A DNA stretch of 5,662 bases from an uncultured Oscillospiraceae bacterium (GCA_950097605.1 CATNEU010000115.1:1-5662); one strand, 5' to 3'; positions 1-5,461 are shown, numbered from the stretch's first letter. Numbers and translations are program-made. The notes: generated by a model from the letters alone, not told the origin.

Positions 1-862
1 CCTTCAGGAACGTGCCGAGTCCGGTGCACTTCTCGCACGCGCCGAACGGGTTGTTGAACGAGAACATGCGCGGCGCCAACTCTTCGATGCTCACGCCATG
101 CTCCGGACAGGCATAGTTTTGCGAGAACAGCAGCTCCTCGCCGCCCACGATATCCACAATCGCAAGCCCGCCGGTCAGACCGCTGGCGGTCTCGAGGGAA
201 TCCGTGAGACGGGTTTTGATGTCCTCCCGCAGCACGAGGCGGTCCACCACGATTTCAATTGTATGCTTTTTATTCTTTTCAAGCTTGATCTGTTCCGAGA
301 GGTCGTAGAGGTTGCCGTCAACCCGCACGCGGACAAAGCCGCTTTTGCGCGCGGCCTCAAATTCCTTGACGTGCTCGCCCTTGCGCGCGCGCACGACCGG
401 CGCCAGGATCTGCACGCGCGTTCCCTCGGGCAGCGCAAGCACCTTATCCACAATCTGGTCGATTGTCTGCTGGCGGATTTCCTTGCCGCAAACCGGGCAG
501 TGCGGCACGCCGATGCGTGCATACAGCAATCGAAGGTAGTCGTAGATTTCGGTCACGGTGCCCACGGTGGAACGCGGGTTTTTCGAGGTGGTCTTCTGGT
601 CGATTGAAATGGCCGGCGAAAGCCCCTCGATGCTGTCCACGTCCGGCTTTTCCATCTGCCCCAGAAACTGCCTGGCATAGGAGGACAGGCTCTCCACATA
701 GCGGCGCTGCCCGTCCGCATAAATCGTATCAAACGCGAGAGATGATTTTCCAGAACCCGAAAGCCCCGTGAACACTACAAGCTTGTCACGCGGAATTTCG
801 ATGTCGATGTTTTTCAGATTGTGCTCCCTAGCGCCCTTTATGATAATCTTATTGCTCGCCAT
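1..862 (-). CDS. uvrA: UvrA, excinuclease ABC subunit A (N-terminal 287 residues, cut by window edge)
   Basis: This is the damage-recognition ATPase of nucleotide excision repair; UvrA dimers load UvrB onto damaged DNA in the cytoplasm. Reading the minus strand from ATG at 862 gives an open frame to the window edge (287 full codons of a protein usually about 940 aa). Visible motifs are: the first Walker A, GLSGSGKS, residues 33-40; the family signature around residues 44-70 (FDTIYADGQRRYVESLS onward); the ISIDQKT stretch near 85-91 (Q-loop region); the UvrB-interacting region at about 130-245; and a zinc-binding set C252, H255, C276, C279 at the start of the insertion domain. The start is fixed by a strong Shine-Dalgarno sequence, GGGAGGAAGG. 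uvrB lies 206 bp upstream on the same strand. Identification is secure; only the 3' two thirds are missing. C122 and C125 form an extra CxxC not needed for the call. Confidence 0.97.
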   Translation of the reverse strand, partial: MASNKIIIKGAREHNLKNIDIEIPRDKLVVFTGLSGSGKSSLAFDTIYADGQRRYVESLSSYARQFLGQMEKPDVDSIEGLSPAISIDQKTTSKNPRSTVGTVTEIYDYLRLLYARIGVPHCPVCGKEIRQQTIDQIVDKVLALPEGTRVQILAPVVRARKGEHVKEFEAARKSGFVRVRVDGNLYDLSEQIKLEKNKKHTIEIVVDRLVLREDIKTRLTDSLETASGLTGGLAIVDIVGGEELLFSQNYACPEHGVSIEELAPRMFSFNNPFGACEKCTGLGTFLK

Positions 863-865
863 AAG

Positions 866-875
866 CCTTCCTCCC
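866..875 (-). promoter_or_regulatory. Shine-Dalgarno site of uvrA
   Basis: On the minus strand the bases before the uvrA ATG read AGGGAGGAAG, strongly complementary to the 16S rRNA 3' end, a few bases before the ATG at 862. This decides the uvrA start and indicates efficient independent translation initiation. Confidence 0.85.
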
Positions 876-948
876 TGCTCGCGGCCGCGGCCGGGCTGGT
901 TTCGCCGCCCGGGTCGGGTCTTTGTTTCTATTTTAAATCCTACAACAT

Positions 949-988
949 GCTGTTTTCCACAAATCCCACAAAACGTGTGGAAAACAGC
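949..988. repeat. Perfect 13-bp inverted repeat in the uvrB-uvrA gap, with DnaA-box-like repeats
   Basis: GCTGTTTTCCACA at 949-961 and its exact reverse complement at 976-988 are separated by 14 bp. In the minus-strand transcript this would fold into a 13-bp stem. No T-run follows the stem in either direction, so it is not a standard intrinsic terminator. Each arm contains TTTTCCACA, one base from the DnaA box consensus TTATNCACA, and the loop has a further similar AATCCCACA. It could be an mRNA stabilising or attenuating stem in the uvrA leader, or a protein binding site. The repeat is certain; its function is not known. Confidence 0.85.
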
Positions 989-1007
989 GGCAAAAATCCC
1001 AAATTCT

Positions 1008-1016
1008 ATCTTATCA
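1008..1016 (-). promoter_or_regulatory. Possible extended -10 promoter for uvrA
   Basis: On the minus strand TGATAAGAT matches the extended -10 form (TG, one base, then TAAGAT). The best -35 at 17 bp (ATAACG) is poor, which extended -10 promoters tolerate. It would start transcription near 1001, placing the 13-bp inverted repeat about a dozen bases into the uvrA leader. This is a weak motif call with no further support. Confidence 0.3.
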
Positions 1017-1023
1017 CAAAAAT

Positions 1024-1058
1024 GCCGCCCCGTTATACCCTCTTCGCGGGCGCGCGGC
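1024..1058 (-). terminator. Weak terminator- or attenuator-like hairpin just after uvrB
   Basis: In the minus-strand transcript, shortly after the uvrB stop, GCCGC and CCC can pair with GGG and GCGGC (3-nt bulge, roughly 16-nt loop), followed directly by ATTTTTG. The stem is short and the U-run is only five bases, so partial termination is the most that can be inferred. It would lower, not abolish, read-through into uvrA. Confidence 0.33.
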
Positions 1059-1068
1059 GTCTGCTCGT

Positions 1069-3042
1069 CTATTCCCCTTTGAGCGCCTTGATTTCGTCGC
1101 GCAGATGGGCCGCCAGCTCGAAGTCCAGCAGCTTGGCCGCCTCCTTCATCTCCTTGGTCAGCTTGTCGACCAGCACGTCCTTCTCCTTTTTGCTCATCCG
1201 TTTGCGGCCCTTCTTGCCCGAACCGGAATCGTCCTTCACGCGCATGTCGATGACCTTGCGCACTTCTTTGACAATCGTTTGCGGCACAATCCCATGCGCC
1301 TCGTTGTAGGCAATCTGGATGGCGCGGCGGCGATAGGTTTCGCTGATCGCGCGCTCCATCGAATTGGTTACGCTGTCGGCATACATGATCACAATGCCGT
1401 GCGCGTTGCGCGCCGCGCGGCCGATGGTCTGCACCAGCGAGGTCTCGGAGCGCAGAAAGCCCTCCTTGTCCGCGTCGAGGATCGCAACCAGCGAAACCTC
1501 CGGGATATCCAGCCCCTCGCGCAGCAGGTTGATGCCCACAAGCACGTCGAATTCGCCCAACCGCAGGTCGCGGATGATCTCCATGCGCTCAATTGCATCC
1601 ACATCGTGGTGCATATACCGCACCTGGACCCCCATCCCCTCAAAATAGCTCGTGAGGTCCTCGGCCATTTTTTTGGTCAGCGTTGTAACCAGCACGCGCT
1701 CGCCCTTTTCGGTGCGCAGGTTGATCTCGGAGAGCAGGTCGTCGATCTGTCCTTCGGTCGGCTTGACGATCACCTCAGGATCGAGCAGGCCGGTCGGGCG
1801 GATCACCTGCTCGACGATCTGCGCGCTCTTTTCCCGCTCGAGCGGGCCGGGCGTGGCGCTGACAAAGACCGCCTGGTTGATCTTTTCATAAAACTCGTCA
1901 AAATTGAGCGGGCGGTTGTCATACGCGGACGGCAGGCGGAAACCGTAGTCGATCAACGTCTTTTTACGCGCAAAGTCGCCCGCGAACATGCCGCGCACCT
2001 GCGGCAGCGTCACATGCGATTCGTCGACAAACAGCAGAAAATCCTTTGGAAAATAGTCGAACAGCGTAAAAGGCGTTGTGCCCGCGGGACGTCCGGAAAG
2101 CACCCTCGAATAGTTCTCAATGCCTTTGCAGAAACCAATCTCCTGCAGCATTTCAATGTCATACATTGTGCGCTGGGTGATGCGCTGCGCTTCCAGCAGC
2201 ATATCATGCTCCTTAAAGTACCGCACGCGCTCCTCCAGCTCGTGCTCAATGTCCACAATGGCGGCGCCCATCTTCTCCGGCGGCACGATATAGTGCGAGG
2301 CCGGATAAATTGCAACGTGCTGCAGCAGCTCTTTCACCTCTCCGGTCAGCGGTGCAAAATAGCTGATGCGGTCGATTTCATCGCCGAAAAACTCCACGCG
2401 GATCGCAGTTTCGCCCGCATAGGCCGGGAATATCTCCACCACGTCGCCGCGCACACGGAACTTGTTGCGTACAAAGTTGATGTCGTTGCGCTCATATTGC
2501 AGCTCCACAAGCTTTTTCAACAGCTCGTCCCGGCTTTTGTGCATCCCAAGGCGCAGACTGATCACCATTTTGCGGTAGTCAATCGGGTCGCCCAGGCTGT
2601 AAATACAGGATACGCTCGCCACGATGATGACATCCCGCCGCTCGGACAGCGAGGAAGTCGCCGAATGGCGCATCTTGTCAATTTCATCGTTTACCGCGCT
2701 GTCCTTTTCAATATAGGTGTCGGTATTTGGGATGTACGCTTCCGGCTGATAATAATCGTAATACGATACGAAATATTCAACGGCGGAATTCGGAAAAAAC
2801 TCCCTGAACTCGCTGCAAAGCTGGGCGGCCAGCGTTTTATTGTGCGCCAGCACCAGCGTCGGTTTCTGCACCTGGGCAATGATATTGGCCATAGTAAAGG
2901 TTTTGCCGGAACCTGTCACGCCCAGCAGGGTCTGCTCTTTATCCCCTCTTTTGATCCCCTCCACCAGCTTGGCAATGGCTTCCGGCTGGTCGCCGGTGGG
3001 CTTGTAGGGGGACGACAGTTGAAACAGTTCTCTCTCACTCAT
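1069..3042 (-). CDS. uvrB: UvrB, excinuclease ABC subunit B
   Basis: UvrB is the DNA-damage verification helicase of nucleotide excision repair: it receives the lesion from UvrA and recruits UvrC for incision. The protein is 657 aa, normal for the family. Walker A GVTGSGKT is at 41-48. The beta-hairpin that wedges between DNA strands lies at about 92-116, with Y94, Y95, Y97 and Y98. Walker B DESH is at 340-343. Helicase motif VI QTIGRAAR is at 538-545. The C-terminal UVR domain that binds UvrC spans about 622-657. An ATG at 3057 would add five residues (MRICA), but it has no ribosome site. The ATG at 3042 has GAGGA eight bases upstream and gives the usual MSERELFQL-type start, so 3042 is chosen. 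The stop is TAG at 1069-1071. The gene is transcribed from an apparent LexA-controlled promoter and lies upstream of uvrA. Confidence 0.98.
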   Translation of the reverse strand: MSERELFQLSSPYKPTGDQPEAIAKLVEGIKRGDKEQTLLGVTGSGKTFTMANIIAQVQKPTLVLAHNKTLAAQLCSEFREFFPNSAVEYFVSYYDYYQPEAYIPNTDTYIEKDSAVNDEIDKMRHSATSSLSERRDVIIVASVSCIYSLGDPIDYRKMVISLRLGMHKSRDELLKKLVELQYERNDINFVRNKFRVRGDVVEIFPAYAGETAIRVEFFGDEIDRISYFAPLTGEVKELLQHVAIYPASHYIVPPEKMGAAIVDIEHELEERVRYFKEHDMLLEAQRITQRTMYDIEMLQEIGFCKGIENYSRVLSGRPAGTTPFTLFDYFPKDFLLFVDESHVTLPQVRGMFAGDFARKKTLIDYGFRLPSAYDNRPLNFDEFYEKINQAVFVSATPGPLEREKSAQIVEQVIRPTGLLDPEVIVKPTEGQIDDLLSEINLRTEKGERVLVTTLTKKMAEDLTSYFEGMGVQVRYMHHDVDAIERMEIIRDLRLGEFDVLVGINLLREGLDIPEVSLVAILDADKEGFLRSETSLVQTIGRAARNAHGIVIMYADSVTNSMERAISETYRRRAIQIAYNEAHGIVPQTIVKEVRKVIDMRVKDDSGSGKKGRKRMSKKEKDVLVDKLTKEMKEAAKLLDFELAAHLRDEIKALKGE

Positions 3043-3050
3043 TGCACATA

Positions 3051-3055
3051 TCCTC
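3051..3055 (-). promoter_or_regulatory. Shine-Dalgarno site that decides the uvrB start
   Basis: GAGGA on the minus strand lies eight bases before the ATG at 3042. It overlaps the region just inside the alternative start at 3057, which itself has no purine-rich site upstream. This favours the 657-residue product over a 662-residue one. Confidence 0.7.
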
Positions 3056-3092
3056 ATCCGTTATGGCTTCTATGCGCCAAATCTTCACACAA

Positions 3093-3118
3093 AACCAGCC
3101 CGGGGTTTCGAGCCGGTT
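3093..3118 (-). other. Possible stem-loop in the uvrB 5' leader
   Basis: In the minus-strand transcript AACCGGC can pair with GCTGGTT (seven pairs, one a G-U wobble) around a 12-nt loop, and the right arm runs into TTTTG. It lies in the roughly 120-nt leader between the predicted uvrB transcription start and the uvrB start codon. The stem is too short to assign a role. Confidence 0.3.
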
Positions 3119-3153
3119 ACAGCTTCTATCAAACTTCTCATCAACAACCATTC

Positions 3154-3168
3154 AGAACAAACGTTTGT
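3154..3168. promoter_or_regulatory. LexA (DinR)-type SOS box at the uvrB promoter
   Basis: AGAACAAACGTTTG at 3154-3167 matches 13 of 14 positions of the Gram-positive LexA box CGAACRNRYGTTYG; only the first base differs. On the minus strand it starts a few bases after the uvrB -10 box, so bound LexA would cover the transcription start, as expected for an SOS-repressed uvrB. The same bases contain a perfect 12-bp palindrome ACAAACGTTTGT (3157-3168), whose centre is offset by 2 bp from the LexA reading. A different repressor is therefore not excluded. Confidence 0.75.
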
Positions 3169-3171
3169 ATC

Positions 3172-3200
3172 AGTTTACATCATCTGCGCTATTTTGTCAA
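3172..3200 (-). promoter_or_regulatory. uvrB promoter (TTGACA - 17 bp - TAAACT)
   Basis: On the minus strand a perfect -35 TTGACA (3200-3195) is spaced 17 bp from TAAACT (3177-3172), four of six matches to TATAAT including the conserved T, A and T. Transcription would start near 3165, inside the LexA-like box, giving a leader of about 120 nt before uvrB. A second weaker candidate lies upstream: TATACT at 3212-3207 with TTGTAA 17 bp before it. Confidence 0.75.
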
Positions 3201-3342
3201 TGTTTTAGTATAACACGAACTCCCTGTTTTTACAATCCGGCCGCCCCCATATCCTCCTATTTTACTGTGTTTTCGTCTTTCAGCATATTGCCAAAGGCCC
3301 TGCCACAACCGGATTCCTTTTTTTGCTGGTGTCCTATCATAC

Positions 3343-3371
3343 AAGACAAATTTGTCCCCGGATGGTAAAAT
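3343..3371 (+). promoter_or_regulatory. araC-cassette promoter (AAGACA - 17 bp - extended -10 TGGTAAAAT)
   Basis: The -10 TAAAAT at 3366-3371 is preceded by TG at the extended -10 position, and AAGACA at 3343-3348 (four of six to TTGACA) lies 17 bp upstream. The predicted transcription start near 3378 leaves a short leader before the ATG at 3396. A weak -35 filled by an operator-like palindrome fits a promoter controlled by its own activator or repressor. The promoter is inferred from motif and spacing only. Confidence 0.55.
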
Positions 3372-3378
3372 GGACAAA
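3345..3378. promoter_or_regulatory. Probable operator: palindrome GACAAATTTGTC plus a third half-site
   Basis: GACAAATTTGTC at 3345-3356 is a perfect 12-bp palindrome overlapping the -35 box and spacer. GGACAAA at 3372-3378 is a further copy of the half-site and forms a 7-bp inverted repeat with TTTGTCC at 3351-3357. Three GACAAA half-sites within 34 bp around a promoter point to a regulator binding site. The adjacent AraC-family protein is the obvious candidate, although AraC proteins more often use direct repeats, so another dimeric repressor is possible. Confidence 0.6.
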
Positions 3379-3383
3379 AGGAA

Positions 3384-3390
3384 AGGGGTG
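3384..3390 (+). promoter_or_regulatory. Shine-Dalgarno site of the araC-family gene
   Basis: AGGGGTG ends five bases before the ATG at 3396, within a wider purine stretch. It supports ATG 3396 as the start; no other in-frame start lies between it and the promoter. Confidence 0.65.
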
Positions 3391-3395
3391 AAACC

Positions 3396-4244
3396 ATGCC
3401 TGCATGCCAGGAACAGCGCCATATCCATTATGACCGCGACTTGGGAATAGAAGCCTACCAATTGAGCGGCATTGTCCAGAAATTCCCCAATCATTTTCAC
3501 GAGTTTTATGTGATCGGCTTTGTTGAGGGAGGGAGACGCCGCCTTTGGTGCAAGGGCCGGGAGTACGACTTGCGTTCCGGCGACCTGATCCTATTCAATC
3601 CGCGGGACAACCACTTCTGCGCGCCGGTTGACGGGGATTTGTTGGATTACCGCGCCGTGAACATCAGCCCGGAGGTCATGTCGAATGCGGCGAAGGAAGT
3701 TTTGGGGAACGACTGCACCCCACACTTTACGCAAAATGTCGTTTTTCAAAGCGAAATTGCCACTTCCGTAGGCGATGTGTATGACGCCATTCTCACCGAT
3801 GCGCCCAAGCTGCAAAAAGAAGAGGCCTTCTTCTGCCTGTTGGAGCAGGTTTTGCAGGAATATGCCGCTCCGCTCCAGGAAGTGGGGACCCAGAAACCGG
3901 ATGAACAGATCCAAATGCTCTGCGCCTACATCGAGCGGCACTATGCGGAAAACATCGCGCTGGATGATTTAACCTCTATGACCAGCTTCGGGAAGACCTA
4001 CCTGATCCGCTCATTTACCAAGCAGGTGGGAATTTCGCCGTACCGGTATTTGCAGACCATCCGCATCAACAAGGCGAAAAAACTTCTGGAGCAGGGCGTC
4101 GAGCCCATTGATGCAGCGGGCATGGCGGGTTTTTCCGATCAAAGCCACTTTACGCACTTTTTCAAGTCGTTCATCGGTTTGACGCCAAAACAATATCAAA
4201 GAATTTTTAAGGAGAGCAAAATTCATGGAACGGAAAGCGTATAA
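3396..4244 (+). CDS. AraC-family transcriptional regulator with N-terminal cupin sensor domain
   Basis: A 282-residue cytoplasmic DNA-binding regulator. The N-terminal part (about 28-95) looks like the AraC-type cupin ligand-binding domain: the motif FPNHFHEFYVIGFVEGG at 30-46 supplies H33, H35 and E36, and SGDLILFNP at 61-69 is the typical second cupin strand. The C-terminal part (about 180-270) is the double helix-turn-helix of the family: the first HTH at roughly 187-219 ends in GISPYRYL, the second at 235-268 carries the diagnostic GFSDQSHFTHFFKSFIGLTPKQY pattern (quoted only as the family signature). Length is normal. It is divergent from uvrB and overlaps the next gene by 20 bp, so both are probably one transcript. 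The likely operator sits in its own promoter, suggesting autoregulation. The ligand cannot be predicted from sequence. Confidence 0.93.
   Translation: MPACQEQRHIHYDRDLGIEAYQLSGIVQKFPNHFHEFYVIGFVEGGRRRLWCKGREYDLRSGDLILFNPRDNHFCAPVDGDLLDYRAVNISPEVMSNAAKEVLGNDCTPHFTQNVVFQSEIATSVGDVYDAILTDAPKLQKEEAFFCLLEQVLQEYAAPLQEVGTQKPDEQIQMLCAYIERHYAENIALDDLTSMTSFGKTYLIRSFTKQVGISPYRYLQTIRINKAKKLLEQGVEPIDAAGMAGFSDQSHFTHFFKSFIGLTPKQYQRIFKESKIHGTESV
4209..4214 (+). promoter_or_regulatory. Shine-Dalgarno site of the DUF2000 gene, inside the araC end
   Basis: AAGGAG lies ten bases before the ATG at 4225 and is itself inside the last codons of the araC-family gene. It indicates a dedicated ribosome site and translational coupling of the two overlapping genes. 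Confidence 0.75.
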
Positions 4245-4647
4245 ATGCGTGATGTTGATTGACGGGGCACTGCCCCCCGGCATCATCGCAAATACAGCCG
4301 GCATTTTGGGTATCACACTCGGAAAGCAGATTCCGGAAACCGTCGGCCCGGAGGTACTGGACAAGAGCGGATCCCTCCATTTGGGAATCGTCCAAATTCC
4401 GGTACCGGTCCTAAAAGCCGACAGGGAAAAAATCAAAGAGATTCGAAAACGGCTTTATCAACCTGAATTTGACAGCCTGGTTACCGTCGATTTCTCTGAC
4501 GTTGCCCAGAGCTGCAATGCGTATGGGGACTATATTGCCAAAGCCGCCTCTGTGGAGGAAAGTGATTTTACTTATTTGGGAATTGGGATTTGCGGAGACA
4601 AAAAGTCGGTCAACAAATTGACCGGAAACCTCCCCCTGCTGCGATAA
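4225..4647 (+). CDS. DUF2000 family protein
   Basis: A 140-residue soluble protein of the DUF2000 family, recognised from its conserved N-terminal half: KCVMLID at 7-13, LPPGIIANTAGILGITLGK at 16-34, the V40-G41 and D46/G49/H52 region, and IPVPVLKAD at 58-66. From memory, the family is reported to have a fold like peptidyl-tRNA hydrolase II, but no activity is established, and I do not assign one here. The length is typical. No signal peptide or membrane segment is visible, so it should be cytoplasmic. Its start overlaps the araC-family gene by 20 bp and has its own AAGGAG site, so it is very likely co-expressed with that regulator. It may help process, carry or sense the regulator's ligand; this is inference. 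Confidence 0.85.
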   Translation: MERKAYKCVMLIDGALPPGIIANTAGILGITLGKQIPETVGPEVLDKSGSLHLGIVQIPVPVLKADREKIKEIRKRLYQPEFDSLVTVDFSDVAQSCNAYGDYIAKAASVEESDFTYLGIGICGDKKSVNKLTGNLPLLR

Positions 4648-4681
4648 TCCCCTTCCCCCTGCGCCGGAACGCACGTACCAA

Positions 4682-4707
4682 AAGGTCGCGGCACAGGGCC
4701 GCGCCTT
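4682..4707 (+). other. Stem-loop between the DUF2000 and GyrI-like genes
   Basis: AAGG and CGCGGC (with one bulged T at 4686) can pair with GCCGCG and CCTT at 4698-4707 around a 5-nt loop, ten pairs in all. No T-run follows, so it is not a standard terminator. A second small hairpin, CTTGC-GTG-GCAAG, sits at 4721-4733. Together they occupy most of the 127-bp gap and may act as a processing or stabilising element, setting expression of the third gene relative to the first two. Confidence 0.45.
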
Positions 4708-4757
4708 CGGCATAGACGGCCTTGCGTGGCAAGTCACACTAGAAAGAACGCAAAAAT

Positions 4758-4764
4758 AAGGAGG
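4758..4764 (+). promoter_or_regulatory. Shine-Dalgarno site of the GyrI-like gene
   Basis: A full-consensus AAGGAGG lies ten bases before the ATG at 4775 and fixes that start. No convincing promoter was found in the 127-bp gap, so transcription from the araC promoter is the simplest reading. Confidence 0.8.
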
Positions 4765-4774
4765 AATTTGCAGT

Positions 4775-5263
4775 ATGCAGCTCATCAGAATCATCGAGAT
4801 CCCAAAAATGAAAGCGGTTTTTTCAGGGCCGCTTTCTACCAAGGATGCCTTTGAGAAGTTTGTCGGATGGTTCAGCGCGTACCATGCCGCTTTACCGTGT
4901 GAATTATTTCCAAGGGATTTTATGTGGTATAATGAAAGGCTCGGCGTGCGGGAATGGTTCTATGCCCTGCCCGCCCACGCCGACTTATCAAAAATAACAG
5001 ACTATGAAATCGTTGATTTGCCCTCGGGCCTCTTCGCCGTAGCATCTTGTCTGAACGCGGACCTCGACGCCGGCCAAGACTGGCTGCGCACGCGGGAAGA
5101 AATCATCCAATGGGCCGGCGGCAGCGATCTATTTGACGTATACTGCAACGAGGAGGGGAAAGCTGAAAAATACCCGATGTTTCATATCGTATCCCCAGGT
5201 TGGATGATGCCTTACGGCGTCTCGATAGAAAACCTGTATGTCCCGATCGAAAAAAGAAAGTAA
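4775..5263 (+). CDS. Stand-alone GyrI-like / AraC effector-binding domain protein
   Basis: A 162-residue soluble protein resembling the GyrI-like small-molecule-binding domain, usually found at the C-terminus of AraC- or MerR-type regulators. Supporting pattern: a first strand with IPKMKAVFSGPL at 9-20; an aromatic-rich middle segment (W51-Y52, W61-F62-Y63); the strand YEIVDLPSGLFAV at 77-89, which matches the family's central ligand-cavity strand; a helix with I109-I110-W112-like spacing; and a closing LYVPIEK at 154-160, the family's usual last strand. No DNA-binding domain is attached. It lies 127 bp after the DUF2000 gene on the same strand and before a strong terminator, so it is probably the last gene of that unit. 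It may bind the same effector as the AraC regulator, or sequester it. A distant relation to SOUL/heme-binding folds is the alternative. Confidence 0.72.
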   Translation: MQLIRIIEIPKMKAVFSGPLSTKDAFEKFVGWFSAYHAALPCELFPRDFMWYNERLGVREWFYALPAHADLSKITDYEIVDLPSGLFAVASCLNADLDAGQDWLRTREEIIQWAGGSDLFDVYCNEEGKAEKYPMFHIVSPGWMMPYGVSIENLYVPIEKRK

Positions 5264-5352
5264 AATCCCCGATTTGGGTATCACCATCAAACAACACTTG
5301 TACCTCCCGGATCGTATCAAAGCTGCAATGCAGCGTCATCATACCCTTTACA

Positions 5353-5406
5353 GCAAAAAAGCGCGGAGCACCGTATCTTTCCATACGGCGTTCCGCGCTT
5401 TTTTGC
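5353..5406. terminator. Strong bidirectional intrinsic terminator
   Basis: Bases 5353-5376 pair with 5383-5406 with one mismatch and one G-U around a six-base loop. The stem includes GCGCGGA with TCCGCGC and CCGTAT with ATACGG. It is flanked by six A on the left and six T on the right, so both transcripts end in a U-run. It lies between the plus-strand GyrI-like gene and the minus-strand partial gene and would stop both. Confidence 0.93.
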
Positions 5407-5461
5407 GGCCGGGCTGCAGCGCCTCCCGCACGGCGATGCCGGTCGGCTTAAAGACGCCCCA

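Noticed and set aside
98..607. Plus-strand open frame of 169 codons opposite uvrA
   Set aside because: The minus strand here encodes an unmistakable UvrA N-terminus; the plus frame is its shadow and lacks a ribosome site or recognisable domain.
882..893. 12-bp palindrome CGGCCGCGGCCG before uvrA
   Set aside because: It lies in a G+C-rich run just upstream of the uvrA ribosome site; low complexity and composition explain it well enough.
821..1309. Plus-strand open frame across the uvrB-uvrA gap
   Set aside because: It overlaps the uvrA start and the uvrB end on the opposite strand, and its composition in the gap is not protein-like.
1105..3213. Long plus-strand open frame of 702 codons opposite uvrB
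   Set aside because: It mirrors the uvrB gene on the other strand. It has no family resemblance, and UvrB is complete with all motifs; the open frame results from the G+C-rich codon pattern of uvrB.
3189..3500. Minus-strand open frame of 103 codons across the uvrB-araC promoter region
   Set aside because: It runs through both promoters and the operator and into the araC start on the other strand, with no ribosome site or family match.
5322..5334. Small palindrome GCTGCA-A-TGCAGC after the GyrI-like gene
   Set aside because: It is isolated and short with a one-base centre; there is no promoter or gene start for it to control, and the real terminator follows directly.
5103..5384. Minus-strand open frame of 93 codons over the terminator and GyrI-like gene end
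   Set aside because: Its first 40 residues look fairly protein-like, but there is no ribosome site, it begins inside the terminator stem, and its second half is antisense to a well-supported gene. A decayed gene piece in 5264-5352 cannot be excluded but is not supported.
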